Below are positions 29,916 through 40,200 of a stretch of DNA of 64,000 nucleotides, in pieces; positions within the stretch are counted from its first letter, which is position 1; every line of letters begins with the position of its first letter. Position numbers and translations under genes: made by a program. The stretch is taken from contig OZ037890.1 in NCBI GenBank assembly GCA_964035575.1, positions 930,001 through 994,000 of the forward strand, written 5' to 3'. This DNA is from Rhynchopus sp. YZ270_cl-10 (lineage: Eukaryota > Euglenozoa > Diplonemea > Diplonemida > Diplonemidae). The notes beneath the pieces are model-generated. The model made no database searches, was not told the origin of the DNA, and saw only the letters and a program-made list of their open reading frames with translations.

Positions 29916-32615
29916 GGGTGAAAGTCAAATGTATACACATATACACAGGGTTATAGTCAGATCTATACACTCATTGTATATCACACATTCTCCGAAATTG
30001 CGTATCATTTTTCAGATTTTTCACTCACTCGGCCCAGATGCATATTTTTTATCGTCCGACCCCGGAATTGAACGTTTCGAAACCGCGCTTTCAAAAGAAA
30101 TAAAAATCTCAAAAAAATAAAAAAAATCTTTTTTCTGAAATCACCGTGAGAGTTTTTACCTCCTAATCTCAGCAACAGGTGAGAAAAGGACAGATGCATA
30201 ATTCTGTCTGAAAATGCGCGGAATGGTGTTTCCGGACTCCAAACTTTTCAAAGAAAAAAAAATCGAGCAATTTAGTCAAAAAACTATTAAATTGGATTGG
30301 CTCCATTGTAGAACACCCATATACAGGGCAATTTGGCTGCAATTTGGGTGTAAAAATGGGGTTGGCTCCACCGAAACCTGGCTGACACATAGTATTTTTC
30401 CGGCGGAAAAAAATCGTCAGAATTGAAAGAATTGTTGAAAATAATTCCAAAGAAAAAAAAAATTGGCAACTTTTGATAAAAACGTTTTTAGTGGAATAAG
30501 TCACCGAAGACCACCCAAAAAGGGGTTTCTAACCTGATCCCTTAGGAAAGTACAGGGAATACCTGAAAACGCCCCTCCCTCCCAAAATCCTTTGCGACAT
30601 GAAGAGAGGCATAAAAAAAATCGTCCGACCCCGGAATTGAACGTTTTCACACCCGATCTTTCAAAATAAAAATAAAAATATTTTTTTTGGGGCGCGAGAA
30701 ATTAGTAGGATCCACCCGTCAACGCACACAGACGTTTAATGACCTCAGGGTGCAATATTTTTTTGCAAAAAGGCGCGGAATGGCATTTCCGGAGCGATCT
30801 GAAAAAATTCCGGGGTCGGAGAATTTTTTTAGTGGAAAAATAGTCACTTTAAATTGGCTCCATGGTTGGTCACAAGTGATACGCAGTTTCGGAGAATGTG
30901 TGATATACAATTGTCAATTGTACATACAATTGTATAGAAATTGTATAGATCTGACTATTTGATGTACAATCCCAACTTTTTTTATAGTCAGATCTATACA
31001 ATTTATGTACAATCCCAGTACACAGGATTTGGCCAGGTTTCTGGCTGTTGCCTCCCACCTACCCACCTACCCACACACACACCCACCCCTACAGGACTAT
31101 ACACAAAAAAATGGAAATTGGGTTTCGCACACCCGATTTTTCTCAGAAGTCAGTCACTGCTATTGCCATTTAACCCAGGGAGCGTAGCTAGTGCAAGAAA
31201 TTCGACTTTGGAAACCTTCCAGAAAGTCTGTCCTCTGCTTGCGGAGGACTAGACACAAGAAAATATTGCGTTCCCCCAGAAAACCAGCGCACATTTCACA
31301 CTCCTTGTGGGTGGTCTTGTTGCCTTTTCGTCATAGTAATTTTGGCCCAGGCATGCTCTTAAAGCATGACAATTTAGTGTGTATGGGGCAGGGTGTTGTT
31401 TTGTTCTGAATTCTCTTTGTTATAACATCTAAGTCAATTGCGGGTGGTGGTTTGTGTAGCGTGAGGCACTACTTACTTCCTGCGGCTGCTAAAGCGTTAT
31501 TTCTTCGGATTTAACAACGTACAGCGTAACATAGTGGATTCGCCTGGGCGTTTGAAAACTTTGCACCCCAAACACCCTCAACAACGCCCGCCAAAAGGCG
31601 CCCCTTGTTGCTGGGAGTTGTTCTCACGTTTGATACCTGCACAGCGGGCATTCCTCTGAGTCCAACGCATGTTTGGCCTGTCTGCGGCGTTGTACTTAAG
31701 GTGCACGAAGACAGGGTCTGGTGGTAAATTTTGCGTAGTGTCGCATTCCCTCATGTGTGGGTCACTCACACTTGCGGTCATGTGCCACTGCGTGGGTTTG
31801 AGAATTTGGGTACCTGGGTACAGGATATTTGTTGTGAAAGACATCTTCCACCATGCATTGAGGAGGGTAAGACAGTGTTCGCATTTTACTTGAAATCATT
31901 ACAACATTTAACTTCTCCACGGGGGTCTTGGGCCGTTCATTCGGTTATACCTTGACTAGCGGCAGAGGCCTTTTAGGACTCTATAACTCCGATATTCCCG
32001 AACGGAGGCACACTTTGTGTGTTACTACGACCTGGCAATTTCCAGCAGTAGGTTAAGTAATGTTTTCTTGTGAATTGTTGGATCATTATCTCCTCAGTGC
32101 ATGGATGCCCCACGCGACGGACACTTTTGTGTTTGTCAAGTGGACTGTCTGGTCACTTTTCAGTGACTGGCGGGTTGGCTGTGGTTGCTCTTTCATGACT
32201 TTTATCCTTGTATCCAGTGTACCGTATACCTGGGTACCTGGGTACCTGGGTACCTGGGTACCTGGGTACCTGGGTACCTGGGTACCTGGGTACCTGGGTA
32301 CCTGGGTACCTGGGTACCTGGGTACCTGGGTATGGCGTGTACAATCTCCCTCGAGTGTACAATCCAAAAATTGTATAGATCTGACTTTTGTATAGTCAAA
32401 TCTATACAATTTGTGTACGACCTAGTGTATACTAGGATTGTACATAAATTGTATAGATCTGACTATAAAAAAAGTTGGGATTGTACATCAAATAGTCAGA
32501 TCTATACAATTTCTATACAATTGTATGTACAATTGACAATTGTATAATATAATACAATGAGTGTATAGATCTGACTATAACCCTGTGTTTTTGTGTATAC
32601 ATTTGACTTTCACCC
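29916..32615. mobile_element. Nested inverted-repeat complex, 2.7 kb
   Basis: The outer ends are inverted: GGGTGAAAGTCAAATGTATA through ACACAGGGTTATAGTCAGAT (29916-29975) against 32540-32615. A second pair, 30903-31018 against about 32432-32548, is nearly perfectly reverse-complementary and full of GTATAGATCTGACTAT. A third relation links 29952-30010 with 30880-30960 (TATCACACATTCTCCGAAA), delimiting an inner unit of about 1 kb. That inner unit holds two copies of ATCGTCCGACCCCGGAATTG (30050 and 30618) and TTTCCGGAGCGATCTGAAAA (30784), as in the element at 14359-15415. The core 31020-32220 is unique non-coding sequence. No transposase is seen. Confidence 0.75.
32229..32333. repeat. (CTGGGTAC)13 minisatellite
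   Basis: About thirteen CTGGGTAC units inside the nested complex. GGTACC is self-complementary and the intervening TG can form wobble pairs with another TG, so one strand can fold completely on itself. The PRYPGTQV and YLGTWVPG frames are artefacts. Confidence 0.93.
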
Positions 32616-32636
32616 ATTTTTTTTTGTAGGATCTCT

Positions 32637-32813
32637 CATACTTCGTGGTCCGCCGGAGTCCGCCTGAGTTGAGACGGACGATGGCGGACTTTGAAAGTTT
32701 GTCTCGAGTCCGCCCGAGTCCGTCTCAGGTCCGCCCGAGTTGAGTCCGTCTCAACTCGGGCGGGGTCTTGGTGGGATTTCTTTTTGGCGGACTCATACGG
32801 ACCACGAAGTATG
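32637..32813. mobile_element. 177-bp MITE, CATACTTCGTGGTCCG termini
   Basis: CATACTTCGTGGTCCGCC and its near complement CGGACCACGAAGTATG form the ends. The interior is a set of GAGTCCGCCC and GAGACGGAC repeats in both orientations. TCTCT precedes the left end and follows shortly after the right end. Confidence 0.8.
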
Positions 32814-33873
32814 ATGTCTCTTATGCTTGCTTTTCATCCGGATGGCTGGCATCGTGTCGTGAACGAAATAAAAAGTCAATCATGGAATTGACTAAATTTC
32901 TCATGAATAGGCGTTTCTTTAAAAAAATCGAGTGAAGGTGATGGGGCATCCCCCTTTTGTTTGCCATTGGGTGTTTTTTTGTTTCATTTTTCTCCCTATC
33001 ATGGTTTTCTGTTTCTCCTGAAAGAAAGAAACCATAGTTTTTCCTCTCTTTTTTTTGTTTCATTTATTTTCTTTTTCAACGACAAATTTCCTTCATTCCT
33101 GGTACCAAGGTAGACCTTTGCGTCTGCCGATATTCGGTGAGGCATAACTTTTCAACTTCCCATTCATTTTTAGAGACTGCCATCGTGGCGACAGTCTGAA
33201 AGGGATGCTTGCCTGCACTAAATGCCCACCATTTCTTAAAAACTATAGGTTCTTCACTAGGTTCATCTTACAAACTTTTTACTCATTTTTTTTTCTTTTT
33301 CTCCTAACGTTTTAGAGTCTCTTTTTTTGAATTTTTTTTGTATTTTGTGTATCCCAAAAATTCTCATTGAATATGAGGAGGTTATAGCTTAAGGGGAAGA
33401 GGAAGAGGGAGAGAAAAGAGGGCTGCATCACAGCAGAGTAGGAAGGAGGGGGGCTAGACCTCTTTGCTAAGATTTCAGTGGACGCAAAACACGCTGAATC
33501 TTTGCGAAAAACGATACAGATACATTTGTTCATAAGGGCAAACAAACTTTTTTTATGCGTTCGCGTCCTGCCTGCCTAGGTTTTTTTGAGATTTTTGGGG
33601 AAAAAAGTTTTTTTGAAAAAAAGTTTTTTTCAATTTTTTTGTGTTGGGGCTGTGTCAGGGTGTTTCCTAATTTGCTTCCGCTTCCGGTCTTTGGAAAAAA
33701 ATTGCCAGGGAAAAAGTTTGCGGGAAAATTAGGGACGTGTTTAAAGTGCTTATTTTTTGGTATTTTCCCGAAAAAAGTATGTTGGGTACCGTGCGCCTGC
33801 GGCGCTGCCTGTTCCTACCAGTTTCTACAGGCAAACACTTGGCCCCCTTTACGTTACGCTGACGGGTTTTGAC
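32814..33873. other. Gene-free stretch with one R2 and part of an R1 motif
   Basis: R2 occurs at 33119-33163 (TGCGTCTGCCGATATTCGGT, GAGGCATAACTTTTCAACTT). A partial R1 (TAGGTTCATCTTACAAACTT) follows at 33257. A palindrome CCGTGCGCCTGCGGCGC lies at 33788-33804. No gene is seen. Confidence 0.5.
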
Positions 33874-34391
33874 CACAAGCAAGAACTTGTCCATTTTGGC
33901 AAATTGACCCCACCACTGGCCGGACGGATTCCGAAAATGCAAATGCCGGTGTTTTCGGGCATTTTCATGTTTTCAGGATCAGGGAGAAAACTGGGGTGTG
34001 GGATTTACCTGCCCTTTACCTTACACTCATTTTGTCCAACACCAAGAACTTGGCTATTTCAGCAAAGTGACCCCACCACAGTGCGGACGGATTCCGGAAA
34101 TGCCAATCGCAGTATGTTTTGGGGCTGCAAACCCACTTTTTTTCCAGGGAAAAAAATTGCTTCCGGATGTCGGAATTTTCCGAAAAATTTCCAGAATTAG
34201 GAGACACCCTGGGCTGTGAGTTAACATTCTTCCCTCCCCTGCTCATCTCCCGACCCTATTTCCGTCTGTGTATACTGTGTATACTGTGAGGAAATTGATC
34301 AAAAACGAGAACTTGTCCATTTCAGCAAATTGACCCCACCACTGGACGGACGGATTCCGAAAATGCAAATGCCGGCGTTAAAAGCTTCACC
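33874..34391 (+). repeat. Dispersed repeat family D1, three tandem-like copies
   Basis: Copies at 33874-33957, 34046-34112 and 34290-34391 share AACTTGTCCATTTC or a close variant, CAAATTGACCCCACCAC and GGACGGATTCCGAAAATGC. The last is preceded by two and a part CTGTGTATA units (34266-34288), the same 9-mer that is expanded to 22 copies beside the copy at 1389. Confidence 0.8.
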
Positions 34392-35380
34392 AGCACCACT
34401 GTACTGTGGCCTGGGTACTCATCCGGGGGAAAAAGTACTCACCTGCTATTTTATAATATAACTTTAGGTGGTTCCGTTTTGGGAAATATGAGAAAATAGT
34501 CAAAACCAGTGTCAACAGGAAAAAAAAAAGAGAAAAAACCGACTCCGGAGGGTCAACTCCCGGGTTCAGCAAGCACATTTTGAAAAAAACTTTTTTTTGA
34601 AACAAACTTTTTTTTGCCTGCCTGCCTAGGTTTTTCTGGGTACCCTTAGGACGCGAACGCAAACGAAAAATTTGTTTGCCCTAAGTAGTTCATATTTCAA
34701 AATAAAATAAAATAAAATGGAGCAAAAAAAAAAAAAAAAAAACTGAGCTTCCTCTCTCTCTCTACCCACTCTGTGTTCCTCTCTGTGTAGCTCCCGTTTT
34801 TTCTTCTTCCCCTATGGTTATTCAGAATGTGTCTGAGTGGGGAAACCTCGTTATCCCCTCTTCCTCTCCTCCTTACATTCACCCCCAGCGCGCGTATATC
34901 GTGAAAATACAAAAAAAAAAAAATAAAGGGGAAGGGGCAGTCTGCAGACTAAGGATTGGGGGGTCTGGTAAGTAATTAATTAAATGGCTAGTCTGCACGG
35001 GGTTTCGTAACCAACAATACAGGCGAAAACGCCGTTATTTGCATTTTTGAGCCAATCCCAGTCAGTGGTGGGGTCAATCTGGAAAAATGGACAAAATTTT
35101 AATGACTTAAATTTTGGACAATATGAGCCCGGTCACTAATAGCTGGGGCCGATTTTCGGACAAAAAATTCCTCAAAATCCGGGTTTGTAATATTGACTTC
35201 ACCTTCGGTTACCCTACAGCGGGGGGTGAAGGAAGGTTGTGGAAAAGGGTCCTTATTTGCATTTTTGGGATCCGCCCGTGCAGTGGTGGGGTCAATCTCA
35301 AAAATTGGACAATTTTTTGACCACTTAAATTTTGAAAAATATGGGCCCGGTCACTAATACGTGGGGCCATTTTTCAAATA
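34392..35380. other. Gene-free stretch with inverted D1 copies
   Basis: Reverse-oriented D1 fragments are at 35037-35100 and 35246-35330 (TTATTTGCATTTTTG, GTGGTGGGGTCAATCT). Related sequence GGTAAGTAATTAA occurs at 34970 and again at 36800 on the other side of the transposon. No gene is seen. Confidence 0.5.
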
Positions 35381-36783
35381 CAGTGTGACACAGAATTAAT
35401 GGCCGATGACGACATTTTGTAAAAATTGTTATATTATTCTAAAAAATAGGCAAAATTTGACTCATTTCATTGCATTTTCAACTGGCCGTGTATGAAAAGT
35501 GTGTGTGTGGGGAAAATATTAACATGGAAATATCCCTTTTTGGTAAAAAAGGGTGTATGTGTTAAAAAAAAAATACAGTGTAGCAGTACAAACGAGTGGG
35601 TGCACAAAAATAAATAGAGCATGCATTAGTATTTTGTGTGCATTCCGTTGGAATTGCGAACTGCGTCTAGGCGTCGTGGCATTGACATGATGTAACGTGC
35701 AACGAAGCTATTGTCCATCTTGGACCATTCCTTGTTGATGGCACGTTTAAGTGCTGACACGTCTTTGGGCTCCCGTTCGTTGACTGCAGTCTGCAGCTTG
35801 GCCCACAGGTTCTCAATAGGATTGAGATCAGGGGAGTTGCCTGGCCAGTCAGCTTTAGGGAGGAACGAGAAAGGTTGGGAGGAGAGGAATGCTTGAGTAA
35901 CGTTCGCAGTGTGGCAGGGTGCCCCATCCTGCTGAAACGTGTAGCTACTGTCAGGCAGGAGTTCTTTTATTTCTTTGAGCGCTTTCTGTAAGACGAGCGT
36001 ACGGTACTTCTCTGCATTGAGAGCACCGTCATAGAAATAGAGCTTCGTCTTACCTCTGGTGGTGATTCCTCCCCAGACGTGAACCTTCTGCGTAGCCCTG
36101 ACCTTATCAACGGTTGGGGGCGGCTCATCACCATCTGCAACCCAGACAACATCGTTCTTCTTGCTCACCCGAGAAAAAAGCCAAAAGTCTTTTTCATCGG
36201 TGAACATCACCTTTGACCAGTCGGTGTTTCGATGCGTTTCAGCAAACTCTATCCGGGCAGTGATGTTCTTTTCCGAGAGCTTTGGTTTGCTCTTCGTTTG
36301 AACGGGCTTCAGCCCCTTCTCCTTCAGGCACCTGCGGACACTCTCCCTCGAAATCTGTAGTCGCGACGCTACTTTCCTGCAAGACTGAAACCGCTTGCCC
36401 CGCATGTGTCTAACCACCCTATTCTTAACGGTGTCGGTGGTGGCCGATCTCTTGCGTCCCCTCCCTGGCTTGTCCGAAAAATTCCGCTCTCCAGCGCGGT
36501 ACTCCTTCACCCACCTACCCAAACTCCTCTTCGCAACGTTCAGCAACTCCGCCACCTCATCATGGCTCTTACCGCCAACAACGACTAGCGACGCTGCCTG
36601 TAGGCGCAACCCTTCCCTCGTGGCCTCAGTGTTCACTTTACCCTTAACCATTATATTTTTGCTTTTATTGTGTTCCTGGGCGTAAATATTTTATGTTTTG
36701 GGGGTGTTTTGAATATGTCCTTGTCAAAATTTGCCGTTTTTTTATAAAATGTCTTCATCGGCCATTAATTCTGTGTCACACTG
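35381..36783 (-). mobile_element. Tc1/mariner-type DD37E transposon, copy 2
   Basis: 1,403 bp, same termini as copy 1, flanked by TA (35379-35380 and 36784-36785). The only differences from copy 1 that I noticed are in an A run near 35562-35572. It is inserted in non-coding DNA. It is an autonomous-looking element with its own intact transposase. Confidence 0.96.
35626..36651 (-). CDS. DD37E transposase, copy 2
   Basis: 341 residues whose sequence is the same as the transposase at 21363-22388 throughout, with the two N-terminal helix-turn-helix units, the basic linker and the three catalytic acidic residues all present. Two intact, identical copies 14 kb apart suggest that the element is or was recently active in this genome. 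Confidence 0.95.
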   Translation of the reverse strand: MVKGKVNTEATREGLRLQAASLVVVGGKSHDEVAELLNVAKRSLGRWVKEYRAGERNFSDKPGRGRKRSATTDTVKNRVVRHMRGKRFQSCRKVASRLQISRESVRRCLKEKGLKPVQTKSKPKLSEKNITARIEFAETHRNTDWSKVMFTDEKDFWLFSRVSKKNDVVWVADGDEPPPTVDKVRATQKVHVWGGITTRGKTKLYFYDGALNAEKYRTLVLQKALKEIKELLPDSSYTFQQDGAPCHTANVTQAFLSSQPFSFLPKADWPGNSPDLNPIENLWAKLQTAVNEREPKDVSALKRAINKEWSKMDNSFVARYIMSMPRRLDAVRNSNGMHTKY

Positions 36784-37237
36784 TATATCGGGGTGGTATG
36801 GTAAGTAATTAAATGAAAAAATTAGTCTGCAGTCTGGGAAGGGGTTCAGCTGATTTTTTTTTTTGTACCAAATTGACCGCTTTCTTAGTAGATCCCAGAT
36901 ACCCGAAGTACCGCAAACCCGGAAACCCGGGTTTGCGGGTTCACGCTCCCTTTTGCATTTTACCAAGCTTTTTTTCCAGACACCAAGGCAGCCACTGATA
37001 TACCAACCGCCGATGTCCGTGTTACTCTTGCTCTGTGCACTGACACTTCTCCATGTGAGCAAATAACACCACAGTTACGTCCCCTCCGGAATGTACTACT
37101 GTGACTCAAAACACGTTGGGAGGGGTTTTTCTATAGTTGCTACACCCGCCATCCCACACCCCCCACACCCATCCCAAACCGACCCCTTTCACAGAAAGAC
37201 ACCCCTGAGGGGGTGCTCTGAAGGTTGCTAAAAAAAA
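36784..37237. other. Upstream region of the TFIIIC gene
   Basis: Contains a perfect-looking GC-rich hairpin at 36911-36939 (CCGCAAACCCGG, loop AAA, CCCGGGTTTGCGGG). The last 100 bases are C/A-rich and lead into TTGCTAAAAAAAAATGG at the start codon. No gene is seen. Confidence 0.5.
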
Positions 37238-40200
37238 ATGGATTATTTAACGGAAATTGTGTTTCAGGAGGTAGCGTTTGAAGGGCCTGGTGGAGTGACG
37301 CTGAACGATTTGTGGATATTGGTGCGCAAACGCGTTGGGCCGTGTGTGGACGACTACCACGTCCGCTTCTCTGTGTGGCACCGTCTGAGGCAGAATGAAG
37401 GACACCGGGTGACGTTCCATTGCAAAGAGGCGGATGAGTGGAAACGGGTTGTGGATTTGACACAGTTTGACTTCAAAACTGCACATTCTCCGAACTTTGC
37501 GATTAAAGCCTCAGTAAAGGCTCGGGTACACTGCCTTGGGATGGAGATGGGATTCGTACAGGACCAGGGCTCCCTGCAGGAAACAAAGAAGCATGCGTTC
37601 CGCACGATCCAGCTGATAGCACGATGCAGGCAGGACGGTGTGCAACAGACACGTCTAACTGAACACTTTCAGGTGGACACAAAGTATATGTCGCGCATCA
37701 TCAAATACCTGGCCGATCGGAACCTTGTTGACAAAATGGCGGCAACCAAAGCTTCTGCCAAATCTGATGCAACACGTGGAGGAACGCTGGTATATGTGAA
37801 GCGTCTTTCTGACCGAAAAGTTTGGCCCGTTTTCTACTCAGGTCTTAACTTCTACCACGGTGTGACGGATGTGATGCGCAAAGCCAATGCGATCAACCTG
37901 GTCAAGCGGAACGGCCTGCAGTTCATCATCGATAGTATGAAGAAGAAGAATGGGCGGGTGACGTTCACTGTGGTGCTGCATGAGATGCTGAGCAGCTTGC
38001 TGAAGGACTCCCCATCGTTGACACAAGCACCTCAGCAGCTACGAGAATTATTTCATAAACAGATTGTCCGATTTTTGCATAAATGCAATGAATGGTGCGT
38101 CGTGCGACGCAAGAAGGAGGGTGCCTGGTTGGAGCTGCAACGTAGGGCTGACGCCAACCCCGAAGAAATCGTAGAGGAATGGGAAAGCAGCACCCACTCC
38201 ACAGGCGACAATGAAGACTATCTGAAAGCACAGCAACGCACCCTCGAGGGGGAGGCCTTCCGCCCTACTGTCCTCCCCTACCACTCACTGCACCAATCGA
38301 TGCTTCGTGGCGTCATCGAAAACTCCCCCTTTGGCCTTCCCCGGTACTCCATGACCAACCTCAGCGAAAGCCGCATCAATGAGCGCCTCATCCAGGAAGT
38401 AACAGAGAAGGCGGTGCATGGCATCCGTCTGTTCAACTCCTCTCTTGGCAGGGTGCAAATGCTTGTCACTCATGTGACGCGTCCAGTGGCGGCGGAGTTT
38501 CGAAGAAAGTCCTGCCATTATGCTCCGTATCTGGACCCAACGTTGTACCCTAAACGGTGTTTACAAAGGGGTGGGTTGATGAAGGAGGATGAGCAGCGCT
38601 GTGCACGCCCTGCAGGGCTTCCGTCTGGCTCCTCGGTCAACTCAATTTTGCACCAAACGTTTTACCTTCCACCGCTGAGACCAGAGGTGACCAGAGATTC
38701 GTTTAACGGCCTCCTACAAGGTACAAGGTATGAATCGCCCTTTCCTGGTGTAGGTGGGGATGTGGCGTGTGTTGCGAAGATGTACACCCCTTCGACCGCG
38801 CCGATGGGGAAGGACGAACGGATCGAGGAGGATGTGGACGACAAACAGACCATCCTGGACCGTGTAGAGCATTGGGGGAAGGTGCACGCCAAGGCATGCT
38901 GCACGGTTCAACCACGTCGTGGGGTGAAGAACCCTGAGAAAAATGCGTCTTCTCCAGAAGGGCAAACAACAGAAGACGATGCGGCGCTGGAAAACCTTTT
39001 GGACGACCAAAGCCAGAACAAATCAAGCGGGAAGACCAATATCGCGCGGATTCAGTGGAAACGCGATGTGTTGAAGCTGTTGACGCGCACTGGAGGGTGC
39101 GCCCTGATGACTACCCTCAGGTCCTGCATATCGGACCGCAAACTGCTGCGTTCTGTTGTCAACGAAATGCTTGAGAAGAAGCTGGTCGAGGAAAAGGTCG
39201 TGGAGGTGGAGCTCTATATCGACAAACTCTCGTTTTCTGCCATCTGCCTTCCGGGGTTCGACTTTGACACTGACGTTGGTAGGGTGTGCCTCCAAGCGGG
39301 TAGGTCTGCTACCTTGAAGCGACAGTCCCGTCCCACGGCTCCGTCGCATTATAGGCCAAAAATCATTCTGGAGACAGCGACCACGCAGCTCCCGATGTCG
39401 AGTTCGTCGAGGTACGATGACTTTGATGATCCCGTCTTCTGCTACATCTTCCGCCTCCAGGCGCTGCCGATCACGACGTTCGTGTCGTCGGAGTTGGTCA
39501 CGAAGGATAAGATGACAACGTACGATTCGTCCAACTCTTACATCCCTACCAAAACGCGTGCCTCGTATGATCTCTCGTTGGCGCGCAACCACGTCAAATA
39601 TTTCTATATGATACGGAATGGATACTGCACCGCCCGCATGGCCTGCGTACGGTCGCTGCACAGCTATCTCCTGCAGCTCCCCTCGCGGACCTTTACGGTG
39701 CGGAACCTGATCCTTGGCATGAATTTGAAGTTGTTTGCTGAGGTGAATGGGATTTGTGTTGATATTGAGGGGCTTCTTGATGAGACACAGCAGGACACAC
39801 GCACTAGCATCTGGGAGAAACCCATTCAGCTTGCGGGCAAGAAGCTGAACGACTACCTCTTTTCGACAGAGGGCAGCGGTGCGCACGGCAAGGACGTCGT
39901 CAAGAGCATGATCTCCTGCCTCCGCTGCCTCGTCCACCTGGGTGTCGTCAGCGTCAAGCACTACACAGACATCCCGACGGACAGCGTCCTCCTGCAGGCG
40001 GAGTTCACAACACTGGAGGATCTGACGATACGCAGAATCCTCAGCGACGATGCGATCTCAGTCATCTCTGCACGGCGCAGCATTGATTTCTTGGTGTCCG
40101 AAAATGGACCAAAGTTTGCAGAATACTGGAAAGCATTGATGGAGATCCTCCTCGATGCGTCCATCAGCACGGATATGATGAATGTCACGCCTCTGGGGCA

